Shown in pieces: positions 40,065 to 52,868 of a stretch of 64,000 nucleotides of DNA. A program made the position numbers and the translations under genes. Position 1 is the first letter of the stretch, and every line of letters starts with the position of its first letter. The DNA is taken from the NCBI RefSeq assembly GCF_014898815.1, contig NW_026515482.1, positions 1 through 64,000 on the forward strand, in the 5' to 3' direction. The notes beneath the pieces are model-generated. The model was given only the letters and a program-made list of their open reading frames with translations. It was not told the origin of the DNA and ran no database searches. Origin of the DNA: Panonychus citri (lineage: Eukaryota; Arthropoda; Arachnida; Trombidiformes; Tetranychidae).

Positions 40065-41090
40065 ATGGAAGATCAATTTATCCTTTTGAGAATAATAATG
40101 TTACGATTGTGAATAGAAAAAAATCTTACGAAATTTCTAAACAAAAGTTATCATCGATTCCTTATTTTTTAAAACTATTTTCCGATTCTAATTGTGACAA
40201 AACCAAAATAGAACTTGATCTTGATGAAATTTCATTCGATAATATTATCGAGTTTATTTTGGATGGTCATCTATCGATTTCCATTGAAAGTGTCTTTTTA
40301 ATGATGGAAACTGCTGATTACCTTGGAATGGGCGAAATTAAACAGAAATATTATGATTTCTACCAATCGAATTTCAACATCAAACTATTGGAAAAGTTTT
40401 AGATTTATATGAGAATCATAAATGTCTTGAAAAGATACATGAAGAGAAGATTAATTCTTTTATTAGGAAGTATTTCTTTCCAATCTCTCATACAAAATCA
40501 TATCTACAATTTTCAGTTGCTCTATTGGAACGCTTATTCAAAATGAATTTGGTTGTTTCTTCGGAGTTGCAGATGTTCGAAGCTATTGTTCGATGGTGCG
40601 CAGTTAATGAAACTCGAAAACAATATCTCCATCAACTCATGAAGTTCATAAATTTTTGTCGTATGAATGATGAAGAGATTCTATATTGCGTATCAATATT
40701 TAGGAAAGTTGGAATCGTTTCTGATCTTCCATACGGAAAGAAGCCTCGTGCTTATCTACCAGAATGCTGCCAATCTGATTGTATGATTAATCGACATTAT
40801 GATAAGACGTTGGTTGCAATCTATGAACTGGGTGAAGATAAAATTAATATTCGACGTTTATCTAGATCGAACCTCTGGACTAAATATGGCCAATTCACTC
40901 GAGATGAGACAATGTCCACTTCTCTGATTGAGGCTGATCATATCGTTGATATAATTTATGATTCCGGAAGAAAAGGTATTCGAGTTGATTTGATTTCAAA
41001 GAAATTCAAATTTCTTCAAATGTTTGGTGATGATGATTCTTATTATGGTCAAGCTTACAAATATTTCGTTCATGATATCCGTGCAAATTA
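40065..41090 (+). pseudogene. BTB family copy D (exon 1 with two frameshifts, exon 2 lost)
   Basis: The ATG at 40065 starts MEDQFILL but a missing base shifts the frame after eight codons. The BTB domain reads from 40109 to 40402 (ISIESVFLMMETADYLGMGE), where one T is missing in GAAAAGTTTTAG and a stop follows. The rest of exon 1 is open in the next frame from about 40404 to the GTAAGT donor at 41091 (QMFEAIVRWCAVNETRKQYL; SLIEADHIVDIIYDS). Only about 60 bases resembling exon 2 follow at 41149. Almost identical to copy F. It shares the GAAAAGTTTTAG lesion with copies F and I. Confidence 0.87.
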
Positions 41091-41971
41091 GTAAGTATTA
41101 ATTCTTAACGATTTTATGATCTAAATACTTTCTATCTTACATTAGTGGCACTTTTGTAAAGATCAATAACCTGGGAACATTTCGCATGACAATTGATTGA
41201 GTAAACAAAGTGCGGAAAATTAGTAATTGTCAACAAGAGAGGAGTCGATTGTTTAGATTTTGTTTATCAAAGTTTAGAGGATAAATTTACATGTAGATTG
41301 AAATGAGTGAAATTCCAATTACAATAACCAGATAGATAGTCAATCCGATTAACATTGAATCAGATTTGAGATTTATGTCAAAAAAAATGTATCAATTGTT
41401 TTTTATCAGCAAAGAAATGATAACATGAGATGGACCAATTGATGACCAAACCAAAAATTAGAGCTTATGAATATGAAATCGCTCGGACGCCAACGACTTT
41501 AGAACCGAAATTACACTCAGAGCCATGAATGAATTGATTCCCGAAGTTGGTTCATCACAGAAGAGTATCGGTGGATCCATAATAATCTGATGCCAAGAAC
41601 AAGCAAATTAATCACTCACAAAACTAATTAAAAATTGATTAGTAAATTCACCTCTGTAGCAATAGAAAGCCTCTTCCTCTCTCCCCCTGATAACTGTTGA
41701 CCAGTTTTCTCAGAAATTTAGGTCGAAATCAATGAGATCACAAGCAATTCGAATTATCTAAGATAATTTATCTTAATTTTAAATTCGCGCTTCCATCTGG
41801 CAGATGACGAAATGTATTAAGTCCTACCGAGTTTGGAAAGAAAACCTAATGAACATAATTTTCAAAATTAAATTTTGTTTTCTCTTTCTTGTCTATAAAA
41901 AGCGTAATTCTTTTCTAAAACGGTCCAGTTAAACATTAATTTCTTTCAAGTGATCATTAAACTGCCTCAAG
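41091..41971 (-). pseudogene. ABCG remnant, copy 3, with flanking non-coding DNA
   Basis: On the minus strand, 41640-41720 encodes the ABC signature (QLSGGERKRLSIATE) and 41480-41590 encodes Walker B and D-loop residues (FCDEPTSG, then I-N-S-F-M-A-L). The two are separated by non-coding DNA that looks like an intron. The rest of the stretch is AT-rich and matches other inter-copy regions. A TATA box for copy E stands at 41893-41902. Confidence 0.7.
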
Positions 41972-43693
41972 ATGGAAGATCAATTTATCCTTTTAGAAAA
42001 TAATAATGTTACTATTGTGAATAGAGAAAAATCTTACAAAATTTCTAAACAAAAGTTATCGTCGATTCCTTACTTTGTGAAATTATTTGCCGATTCTAAT
42101 TGTGACACAACCAAAATAGAACTTGATCTTGATGAAAGTTCATTTGATAATATTATCGAGTTTATTCTGGATGGTCATTTATCGATTTCCATTGAAAATG
42201 CCTTATCAATGATGGAAACTGCTGATTACCTCGGACTGGGCGAAATCAAACAGAAGTATCTTGATTTCTACCAATCGAATTTCAACATCAAACTATTGGA
42301 AGAGTTCTTGGATTTTTATGATAAACGTGAATCCTGAAATGTTTACTGAAGAAAAGCTCAATTCATTTATTGCGAAATTTTTCCTTCCAATTACTCGCAC
42401 ACGAGCATTTCTAAAATTTCCAGTCGCTCTATTGGAACGAATTTTGAAGTTGAATTTGGTTGTTTCTTTCGAGTTTCAAATATGAAGCCATTAAGCGATG
42501 GAGCTTTTTCAATAAAAAGGCTCGAATACAATATCTACCTCAACTCATGAAATTCATCAATTTTTGTCGTTTGAATGATGTAGAGATTCAAAGTGTCGCC
42601 TCGATGCTTACAACTTCTGGATTCACTCTCAACGCTCCACAGTCGAAGAAGATCTCCCCGTGCCTGTCTTCCCGAATTCTGCCAGATTGCATAATTAATC
42701 GACATTATGATAAGTCGTTGGTTGCAATCTATGAACTGGGTAAAGATAAAATTAACATTCGACGTTTATCAAGATCAAATGTTTGGACTAAATATGGTCA
42801 ATTCACTCGCGATGAGACAATTTCTTCTTCTTTAATTGAGGCTGATCATATTATCGATATAATCTATGATTCTGGAAGAAAAGGTATTCGGGTTGATTTG
42901 ATTTCAAAGAAATTCAAATATCTCAAAATGTTTGGTGATGACAATTCTTATTATGGTCAAGTTTACAAGTATTTCGCTCATGATATTTGTTGCAATCAGT
43001 AAGTATTGATGCATATTGATAACATAATACATGTATGTATTACTAAATACTCTTTATCTTTTGCATTCTCAGTACTTACGTAAAAATCAGTGACTCGCTA
43101 AGTGGATCTAATATTTGCAAAAATTTGAACATCAAACGTTTGGAAGCCATTTTTCTCGGTGAGCACAGGCAATTTGTAATGGAACTGGAAATGACGTTGA
43201 CTCTACTAGAACTGATGATGATGGGACGATTGGTGCATTGAATCTCGTCGTTCTAAGGTCGCATGAGCTGGTGCTCCTGTTACCGTCTCTTGATTATCGA
43301 AAATTGTCTTCTTGTGAATCCCAAAGATCCGCTAGAACTCGGTCCTGTTTGTTATCGAAACCAGATATGTATTCAAGTTCGCAAAAGTTCTTGTACTTTT
43401 TGACGAAAGTTGATTTCCGTCGACAACGTGTGAGTGGATATGGAAGTGGCACAAATGGTGCATCAATAGTACTCGACCACTCGTTTTTAAAAGGTTTTAT
43501 CGGAAGCGATTCTCTGAATCATATTGAGATGATTTGTCATAACAATTCGGTTCTTATTTGTAACAAGGAAACGAAAATGATTTATTCTTATATCGATGAT
43601 ACAGATTATTGGCAATTGATGTCTAAAATTGAATCTCAAGAAAAGATGATCGCAATTGCATCGATTTGTGTACCAATTGATTTTGAAAATTAA
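41972..43693 (+). pseudogene. BTB family copy E (duplicate of C, several small deletions)
   Basis: Exon 1 is 41972-42998 and exon 2 is 43073-43693, with the same splice sites as copy C. The BTB domain is intact (to about 42330). Then frameshifts occur near 42335 (missing bases in AAACGTGAATCCTG), near 42480 (ATATATG reduced to ATATG) and near 42655. In exon 2, short runs are missing between 43165 and 43290. The C-terminal domain from 43300 on is open and keeps the GT pair that copy C lacks (RRQRVSGYGSGTNGASIVL). The protein cannot be read through in one frame. Confidence 0.87.
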
Positions 43694-44521
43694 CTGATCG
43701 ATTTAAAATATTGATGTTTAATCACTTAAAACAATTAAGTTTGATTGAGCTTTTCTTAATTTACGTGATAATTTTCACTTTCATATTCCATTTTTGTTTC
43801 TTAATTTCAATTCATTCGCAATTATGAACCTTAAAACAGAAAAGATTAGCTTTGATCAATAATTAAAAATTTCCACAGTCTCATGCAAACAAATTGTTTG
43901 ATCAGTTTTCAATTAATACGATCTTCATTTGGTGATTGTTCCTCATTTAATAAATGACGAAATGTCTTTGTTTTATTACTAATTTGATTATTAATTTGCT
44001 TATTTTTCGATTTGGTGATGAATTAGTCATCACATGAAGCTTTTAATTTTTCAATTCGTAACCGACTTTCAATGTATTAGTCATATCACATTACAAGTTT
44101 GTTGGATAATATCACTAATTAATATCTTTGGACCGAATGATATAGTCGTTCAAATTGACCATTTTCTTTTGACAATTAAAAGCTTAACTCTTTGTAAGGA
44201 AATCGTTAACGAGTTTTTATTAGTGATCAGAGATTAATAATGTACATCAATTAAATGATACGAAATGTTGTTAATGGATTCATTTGGGATGGTCTTATTT
44301 ATGAGGTATTGAATTCGAGTTCTCATCAACATCGCTTAGGTATTTTAACTCATCTCAAGGTATCTTCATTACCTTAGTTCATTAACATGGAACAAATTTC
44401 AAATTAGAAAACCGGAAAAGTATGTGATTATTGTAATAGCTATTACTCTTTGTATAAACAGCAAAAGATTAACCGAGTCAGATTTAGGATGATAATGAAT
44501 TACATTCGATATCCTTTAATT
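43694..44521. other. Intergenic stretch, duplicate of 38253-39051
   Basis: Nearly identical to the stretch after copy C, including the remnant of the helical-protein gene at about 44275-44430. No intact gene. Confidence 0.6.
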
Positions 44522-45060
44522 TTAAACGAAAAAAATCGGGTGGATTAAATTAGATGGACAGACTTGACCATTTGATGAGAAAAAATCAATCGCTTGACCA
44601 GAGGTACCAAAAAATGCAAGTCGACCATCAGCAATAAGCATAATTTTATCAAACAATTTAAATATTTCGGACGAAGGCTGATGAATGGTACAAATGATAG
44701 TTCGTTGCTCGGACGCCAATGACTTTAGAACTGAAATTACACTCAGAGCCATGAATGAATCGATGGATCCATGATAATCTGATGCCAAGAAAAAGCAAAT
44801 TGGTCATTCACAAAACTAATTAGACTTTGATAAGTGTCATTGACAATGACATTAATTAAATTTTGACCAGTCAATACATTGAGTAAAGTTGTTGTACCAA
44901 AACAATTGAAGAAACAATTTGTTAATAATGGAACAAAAAATAAACCAGATCAGCTTATAAATATACTGAATTACCTGCTCCTGATGGACCAAGAATAGCC
45001 AATAAATTACCCAATTCAACATAACAATTAAGGTAAGAAAATTGATACATTGCTTCTAAA
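44522..45060 (-). pseudogene. ABCG remnant, copy 4 (duplicate of copy 2)
   Basis: Same pieces as at 39052: SIDSFMALSVISVLKSLAS and TIHQPSSEIFKLFDKIMLIA on the minus strand, then the Walker A second half at about 44880, where the catalytic Lys is replaced by Thr (GTTTLLNVLTG), and the first half GPSGAG at about 44980. Confidence 0.72.
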
Positions 45061-45493
45061 ATCTAATTAATCGCAATTCTTCATACAATTGACACAAATC
45101 ATCAGAAATTCATGTGAATATCCATATGAATTTAACCAGAACATCAATCTATGGAGCAGGTAAAAGTTGATGAGTTAAATAATGAGCGTCGCTCATTGAT
45201 ATGTTTAAATTTTGGAGGACAATTTGCGGGCTTGATTATAATTCACTGATATTTTGATTCCTAAAATATCTATTCATATCAAGTTCTGATTTTATTGCTA
45301 ATAATCTCTACATTTACTGTATGTTCAATACAGATATTGAATGTTTAATTTTCTCAATTTCAAAGCCGCTTCTATTTAGTAGATGACGAAAGTAGTGACA
45401 CCATTTTCTTCTTATCTAAAAAATGAAAGAGTTAACTTTTCAGCAGTTACTGTTCGGTTTTAACGAGTGAACATCGAATCAAATCGCTTCAAG

Positions 45494-46508
45494 ATGGAAG
45501 ATCAATTTATCCTTTTGAGAATAATAATGTTACGATTGTGAATAGAAAAAAATCTTACGAAATTTCTAAACAAAAGTTATCATCGATTCCTTATTTTTTA
45601 AAACTATTTTCCGATTCTAATTGTGACAAAACCAAAATAGAACTTGATCTTGATGAAATTTCATTCGATAATATTATCGAGTTTATTTTGGATGGTCATC
45701 TATCGATTTCCATTGAAAGTGTCTTTTTAATGATGGAAACTGCTGATTACCTTGGAATGGGCGAAATTAAACAGAAATATTATGATTTCTACCAATCGAA
45801 TTTCAACATCAAACTATTGGAAAAGTTTTAGATTTATATGAGAATCATAAATGTCTTGAAAAGATACATGAAGAGATTAATTCTTTTATTAGGAAGTATT
45901 TCTTTCAATCTCATACAAAATCATATCTACAATTTTCAGTTGCTCTATTGGAACGCTTATTCAAAATGAATTTGGTTGTTTCTTCGGGTTGCAGATGTTC
46001 CTATTGTTCGATGGTGCGCAGTTAATGAAACTCGAAAACAATATCTACCTCAACTCATGAGGTTCATAAATTTTTGTCGTATGAATGATGAAGAGATTCT
46101 ATCTTGCGTATCAATATTTAAGAAAGTTGGAATCGTTTCTAATCTTCCATACGGAAAGAAGCCTCGTGATTATCTACCAGAATTCTGCCAATCTGATTGT
46201 ATGATTAATCGACATTATGATAAGTCGTTGGTTGCAATCTATGAACTGGGTGAAGATAAAATTAATATTCGACGTTTATCAAGATCGAACCTCTGGACTA
46301 AATATGGTCAATTCACTCGAGATGAGACAATGTCCACTTCTCTGATTGAGGCTGATCATATCGTCGATATAATTTATGATTCCGGAAGAAAAGGTATTCG
46401 AGTTGATTTGATTTCAAAGAAATTCAAATATCTCAAAATGTTTGGTGATGATGATTCTTATTATGGTCAAGCTTACAAATATTTCGTTCATGATATCCGT
46501 GCAAATGA
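45494..46508 (+). pseudogene. BTB family copy F (duplicate of D)
   Basis: Begins like copy D with the same early frameshift and the same GAAAAGTTTTAG stop at 45831. It has further short deletions relative to D near 45870, 45905 and 45990 (GGAGTTGCAGATGTTCGAAG reduced). The end of exon 1 is open (DYLPEFCQSDCMINRHYDKS; SLIEADHIVDIIYDSG) up to the GTAAGT donor at 46509. Exon 2 is missing as in D. Confidence 0.87.
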
Positions 46509-47402
46509 GTAAGTATTAATATATATTAATTCTTAACGATTTTATGATCTAAATACTTTCTATCTTACATTATTAGCACTTATGTAAAGATCAATAACCT
46601 GGGAACATTTCATGACAATTGATTGAGTAAACAAAGTGCAGCAAATTAGTAATTGTCAACAAGAGAGGAGTCGATTGTTTAGATTTTGTTTATCAAAGTT
46701 TAGAGGATAAATTTACATGTAGATTGAAATGAGTGAAATTCCAATTACAATAACCGGATAGATAGTCAATCCGATTAACATTGAATCAGATTTGAGGTTT
46801 ATGTCAAAAAAAATGTATCAATTGTTTTTTATCAGCAAAGAAATGATAACATGAGATGGACCAATTGATGACCAAACCAAAAGTTAGAGCTTATGAATAT
46901 GAAATCGCTCGGACGCCAACGACTTTAGAACCGAAATTACACTCAGAGCCATGAATGAATCGATTCCCGAAGTTGGTTCATCACAGAAGAGTATCGGTGG
47001 ATCCATGATAATCAGATTAATCTGCCAAGAAAAAGCAAATTAATCACTCACAAAACTAATTAAAAATTGATTAGTGAATTCACCTCTGTAGCAATAGAAA
47101 GCCTCTTCCTCTCTCCCCCTGATAACTGTTGACCAGTTTTCTCAGAAATTTAGGTCGAAATCAATGAGATCACAAGCAATTCGAATTATCTAAGATAATT
47201 TATCTTAATTTTAAATTCGCGCTTCCATCTGGCAGATGACGAAATGTATTAAGTTTTACCGAGTTTGGAAAGAAAACCTAATGAACATAATTTTCAAAAT
47301 TAAATTTTTTTTCTCTTTCTTGTCTATAAAAAGCGTAATTCTTTTCTAAAACGGTCCAGTTAAACATCAATTTCTTTCAAGTGATCATTAAACTGCCTCA
47401 AG
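46509..47402 (-). pseudogene. ABCG remnant, copy 5, and promoter region of BTB copy G
   Basis: Duplicate of 41091-41971: Walker B/D-loop pieces at 46900-47010 and the LSGGE signature at 47080-47140 on the minus strand. A TATA box (CTATAAAAAG, 47324-47333) precedes copy G. Confidence 0.7.
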
Positions 47403-49112
47403 ATGGAAGATCAATTTATCCTTTTAGAAAATAATAATGTTACTATTGTGAATAGAGAAAAATCTTACGAAATTTCTAAACAAAAGTTATCGTCGATTCC
47501 TTACTTTGTGAAATTATTTTCAGATCCTAATAATTGTGACTTGGCCGAAATAGAACTTGATCTTGATGAAAGTTCATTCGATAATATTGTTGATTTTATC
47601 TTAAACAATCATCTATCAATATCAATGGAAAGTGCCTTCTCAATGATAGAAACTGCTGATTATCTCGGAATGTACAATATCAAACAGAAGTATTATGATT
47701 GTTTAGAATCAAATTTCAATATCGATCAATTGGAAGAGTTTTTAGATTTTTATGAGAATCGTAAATGCTCTGAAAAGCTCAATTCCTTCATCGCGAAATT
47801 TTTCGTTCCAATTTCCAACACAAGAGCATTTCTGAAATTTCCTGTTGCTCTAATTGAACTAATTTTGAAAATGAATTTGGTTGTTTCTTTAGAGTATCAA
47901 ATAGTTGAAGCTATTGATCGATGGATTAAATTCGATGAAAAGGCTCGAGCACAATATCTTTTGCCTCTTATGGAGTTTATAAATTTGTTTCATTGTAATA
48001 ATGAGATTCAAACTGTCTGGGAGACTGTCTTGCATTCTGAAATTCAGCATTATATTCCAGGGCTGCAAGAACTTTGTGCTCGTACTTGTACACTAAAACT
48101 CTGTCAATCTGATTGTAAAAACAATCGACGATATAATAAGTCATTGGTCTCAATCTATGAGCTTGATAGAGACAAAATTAACATTCGACGTTTATCAAGC
48201 TCAAATCTCTGGACTAATTATAGTCAATTCATTCGAGATGAAACAATTTCTTCTTCTTTAATTGAGGCTGATCATATCGTCGATATAATTTATGATTCCG
48301 GAAGAAAAGGTATTCGAGTTGATTTGATTGGAAAGAAATTTAAATATCTCAAAATGTTTGGTAATGAAAATTCTTACTATGGTAAAGTGCATAAACATAT
48401 CACTCATGATATTGAGGATCCTGAATTGTGAGTATTTACTGATTCTTCTTGCTAATGTGATAACATGATCTTTAATATTTTTTATCTTTTTCGCACCCTT
48501 AGCGCTTGTGTTAAGATTAACGATTCGACAATGAAATCCAATCTTAAAAAAGAATATTTGAACATTAGACGTTTGGAAGCCATTTCTCTGAATGATCACT
48601 TGGACGGAATTTGCTATGGAAATGAAGATTATATTGATTCTATTGGATTGAATAGTTGTCATGATGAGCCTGATGAATATGATGATAATTCAACTGATCA
48701 GTATTATTATTGTCGGTCTCTTAATTATCGAAAATTGGCTTTATGTTCTCCAAAAGGACCAGTTCGAACTCGTTCATGTTTATTTATGAAACCAAATGAC
48801 TATTCAGGTTCTACGAAGTCCTTGTACTTTTTGACCAAACGTGAATTCTGTCGTATGTTTTTTGAGCAAGGATTTCCGGATGACACATATGTACTTGACC
48901 ATTCGTTTCTGAAAGATTTCATCGGAAGTGGTTCTCTGAATCATATTGAGCTGATTTCTCATAACAATTCGGTTCTTATTTGCAACAAGGAAAAGAAAAT
49001 GATTTATTCTTATATCGAAGATACTGATCATTGGAAATTTATGTCTAAAATTGAATCTCCTGAAAAGATGGTCACAATTGCATCTATTTGTTGGCCGATT
49101 GATTTTGAATAA
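47403..49112 (+). CDS. BTB/POZ-BACK family, copy G (intact, two exons, 544 residues)
   Basis: Exon 1 is 47403-48427, exon 2 is 48503-49112; the GTGAGT donor and CCCTTAG acceptor join in frame (E-F-A-C-V-K-I). Residues 10-110 are the BTB domain (ESAFSMIETADYLGMYNIKQ); 115-215 the BACK-like region (SNTRAFLKFPVALIELILKM); about 240-340 a conserved Kelch-free region (SIYELDRDKINIRRLSSSN; SLIEADHIVDIIYDSGRKG); exon 2 carries the C-terminal domain (SLYFLTKREFCRMFF; VLDHSFLKDFIGSGSLNH; MVTIASICWPIDFE). No lesion is visible, so this is the reference member. Probable role: BTB adaptor or self-assembling protein of a lineage-specific expanded family; substrate unknown. Confidence 0.9.
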
Positions 49113-50499
49113 CTGATTGCCAATCAATTTAAACATCGATGTTCAATCATTCGAAACAGATCACCTTGATTGACTTTTCCTAATTTATGTAATAATCTTA
49201 CCATTATATTTCAATTATCGCTTTTTAATTTCGTTTCAATAAATCAAATAAATCATTGGATTCTTTAACACGTACAAATAATGAACGGAACTCATTTTTT
49301 TGTTGACAGTCAAAAGGATTAGGAAGTAATATGAAGGCTCGATCATTTTGCTGATTCTTTCACACCAAAGAGTCTCTCAGTAAACTTTTATTGGAAATAA
49401 ATTGTTTAGATTGGATCAGATTAATTAGAATCAATTAAAATCTAACCAACAATAGGCTTAACAAATCAATTAACAGATTTAATCGTCGCATAGTTAGAAG
49501 TTTCCCTAATCTCATGCAAACAAATTAATTGTTTGATCAGTTTTCAATTAAACTGATCTTCATTTGCTTATTGTTGCTCATTTAATAGATATGACGAAAT
49601 GTTTTTGTTTTGGTTTCTGATTAGTAGTTAGCTTTTATTTTGATTTGGTGATTAATTAACTATCAATATTTTTTACATGAAACTCTAGACAAATTAAAAA
49701 TCACCATTTAATGAATTAGTCTCAAAACGAGATTTATTAGATAATTAATATCTTTGGACCTGTTGATTAAGTCAAACATCCATTTCTTCACATTTATGTA
49801 AATTACAATCAAATTTCTTGAGTTTGAAAAGGAAACCAAGTAGAAACCATTAAATTGAGTCCATTTTCTTTGTCTACTAAAAGTTAAACTCTTTTATGAA
49901 AACCGTTAGTTTTTATTAATGATAATTAGAGATTAACAATGTACATTAATTAAATGAAGATACGAAATGTTGTTAATCGGATTCGACTGACTAATGCACT
50001 TATGATTGGATATACAAATTGAAGACGAATTTTTAATTATCAACAAGAAAGGAGCCGATTGCTTAGATATTGTTATCCGTCTTGTTGAGAAAAGTCCAGT
50101 TAATTTAACCTCAGAAACAGAAGATTATGATGCAGTTGAGAGACACTTAAATTACTTGATTTATTAATTGCTGGATTATGTGACAAATCATTTAAATATT
50201 CTTTAATTGCATATTGTGATTTCATTTTAAATTGAACAAAAGTCTGATTGTTTATTGTGTTGTCTTATTAATTTCATCATCACAACGCTAATTTGATTCG
50301 ACTTAAATTTTGTGATGCAAATATCGACGTAAGAGCTGTCAACTGCTCTCTCTCTCTCTCTCTTTGGAGAAAACCTAGTCGTCATCATTTTCTTTTGTCT
50401 TTCTTGTCTATAAAAGTTTAATTCTTTTCTAAAACGGTCCACTGGACCGGGTCCAGTTAAACATTAATTTCTTTCAAGTGATCATTAAACTGCCTCAAG
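49113..50499. other. Intergenic stretch upstream of BTB copy H
   Basis: No gene is visible. It is homologous to 34.8-36.5 kb and to 54.6-56.4 kb. It ends in a (CT)n tract (50347-50366) and a TATA box (CTATAAAAG, 50408-50416). A near-palindromic GGTCCACTGGACCGGGTCC at 50436-50454 is unique to this copy. Confidence 0.6.
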
Positions 50500-51954
50500 A
50501 TGGAAGATCAATTTATCCTTTTAGAAAATGATTATGTTACTATTGTGAATAGAGAAAAATCTTACAAAATTTCTAAACAAAAGTTATCGTCGATTCCTTA
50601 CTTTGTGAAATTATTTGCCGATTCTAATTGTGACACAACCAAAATAGAACTTGATCTTGATGAAAGTTCATTTGATAATATTATCGAGTTTATTCTGGAT
50701 GGTCATTTATCGATTTCCATTGAAAATGCCTTATCAATGATGGAAACTGCTGATTACCTCGGACTGGGCGAAATTAAACAGAAGTATTTTGATTTCTACC
50801 AATCGAATTTCAACATCAAACTATTGGAAGAGTTCTTGGATTTTTACGATAAACGTAAATCCCCTGAAATGTTTACTGAAGAAAAGCTCAATTCATTTAT
50901 TGCGAAATTTTTCCTTCCAATTACTCGCACACGAACATTTCTAAAATTTCCAGTCGCTCTATTGGAACGAATTTTGAAGTTGAATTTGGTTGTTTCTTTC
51001 GAGTTTCAAATATATGAAGCCATTAAGCGATGGAGCTTTTTCAATAAAAAGGCTCGAATACAATATCTACCTCAACTCATGAAATTCATCAATTTTTGTC
51101 GTTTGAATGATGTAGAGATTCAAAGTGTCGCCTCGATGCTTACAACTCCTGGATTCACTCTCAACGCTCCACAGTCGAAGAAGAAATCTCCCCGTGCCTG
51201 TCTTCCCGAATTCTGCCAATCTGATTGCATAATTAATCGACATTATGATAAGTCGTTGGTTGCAATCTATGAACTGAGTAAAGATAAAATTAACATTCGA
51301 CGTTTATCAAGATCGAACCTCTGGACTAAATATGGTCAATTCACTCGCGATGAGACAATGTCCACTTCTCTGATTGAGGCTGATCATATAGTCGATATAA
51401 TCTATGATTCCGGAAGAAAAGGTATTCGAGTTGATTTGATTTCAAAGAAATTCAAATATCTCAAAATGTTTGGTGGTGACAATTCTTATTATGGTCAAGT
51501 TTACAAGTATTTCGCTCATGATATTTGTTGCAATCAGTAAGTATTGATGCTTATTGATAACATAATACATGTATGTACTAGTATTACTAAATACTCTTTT
51601 TCTTTTGCATTCTCAGTACTTACGTAAAAATCAGTGACTCGCTAAGTGGATCTAATATTTGCAAAAATTTGAACATCTAACGTTTGGAAGCCATTTTTCT
51701 CGGTGAGCACTTGGAGGCAATTTGTAATGGAACTGGAAATGACTTTGACTCTACTAGAACTGATGATGGATGGGAAGATTGCGTCATTGAATCTCGTTGT
51801 CCTAAGGAGTCGCATGGGCTGGTGAATGCTCATTGTTATTGCCCGTCTCTTGATTATCGCAAATCGCAATTGGCAATTGATGTCTAAAATTGAATCTCAT
51901 GAAAAGATGATCGCAATTGCATCGATTTGTTTACCAATTGATTTTGAAAATTAA
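50500..51954 (+). pseudogene. BTB family copy H (exon 1 intact, exon 2 truncated)
   Basis: Exon 1 (50500-51536) is open and complete: BTB domain, BACK-like region (RTRTFLKFPVALLERILKL), and SLIEADHIVDIIYDSGRKG, like copy C without its compensating indels. The intron is 51537-51616. Exon 2 has a stop after 15 codons (AACATCTAACG, where copy C has AACATCAAACG) and an internal deletion of about 300 bases near 51865 that removes most of the C-terminal domain before resuming at the last 30 codons. A 360-residue truncated protein remains possible. Confidence 0.85.
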
Positions 51955-52209
51955 CTGATCGATTTAAAATATTGATGTTTAATCACTTAAAACAATTAAG
52001 TTTGATTGAGCTTTTCTTAATTTACGTGATAATTTTCACTTTCATATTCCATTATTGTTTCTTAATTTCAATTCATTCGCAATTATGAACCTTAAAACAG
52101 AAATGATTAACTTTGATCAATAATTAAAAATTTCCACAATCTCATGCAAACAAATTGTTTGATCAGTTTTCAATTAATCCGATCTTCATTTGGTGATTTT
52201 CCTCATTTA

Positions 52210-52705
52210 ATAGATATTTATTCTGGATGGAAGCGCGAACTTGAAATAAAGAAAACAAGAAAAATCATGCGATCAACATGATCGCTTTTCTTAGTAAATT
52301 TGAGAGATCGAATCATGAATGTCGTCTTTTCTGTCTTTTTTTGATCAAACGGAACAAAAATTTTGTCAACCTTAAGTTAAACAGGGTAATCAAATCTTTG
52401 ATTAACCCCTCGAAGTTTAATATCCCAGGGCGTGCGATCGATACAATTGAAAAACTTACATTCATCTGCTGCTCTTTATTTTCTCTTTCTTTTCTGTCTA
52501 ATCCTCTTATTAATCTCATTAACATTTCAATTTGGTCAATTTAACGCCGCTTTTTTTCATTAATTAATAACTTTTGACCCTGACCACCTATGACATTGGT
52601 TCTATTTTATGTTGTTGAAGATTTTATTGCTAATAATCTCTGCATATATTTAATACAAATAATGTATCTTCTCAATGTCGAGGCTCAAATGTCCTGTTTA
52701 ATTTT
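52210..52705. repeat. 500-bp non-coding module, copy 1
   Basis: The stretch from TTATTCTGGATGGAAGCGCG to AATGTCCTGTTTAATTTTCT is repeated with about 99% identity at 55066-55556. Short open frames in it occur on both strands and are probably incidental. It lies between copies H and I. Confidence 0.85.
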
Positions 52706-52868
52706 CTTAATTTTAAATTCGCGCTCCCATCTGGTAGATGGCGAAAGTAGTGGACATCATTTTTTTCTTATCTAAAAAGCTGAAAGAGTTGATTAAGTAA
52801 CTTAAATTAAGTTAAACAGTTGAACAGTTACTTTACGTTTTAACGAGTGAACATCAAACCGCTTCAAG

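Larger units (their letters stand above)
36516..47402. repeat. 5.4-kb tandem segmental duplication (copies C-D and E-F)
   Basis: The unit from 36516 to about 41971 (BTB C, fragments of the helical-protein gene, ABCG remnant, BTB D, second ABCG remnant) is repeated from 41972 to about 47402. Offsets between landmarks are 5456 (C to E) and 5429 (D to F). Identity is very high apart from many short deletions in the second unit. Confidence 0.9.

Noticed and set aside
36361..50366. CT tracts as tandem-repeat genes or structured RNAs
   Set aside because: Simple microsatellites; only a weak promoter association is possible.
52278..52544. 88-residue frame with a hydrophobic end, repeated at 55132
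   Set aside because: The duplicated DNA module explains the repeat. Open frames occur on both strands, with no domain and no codon-level signal of selection visible.
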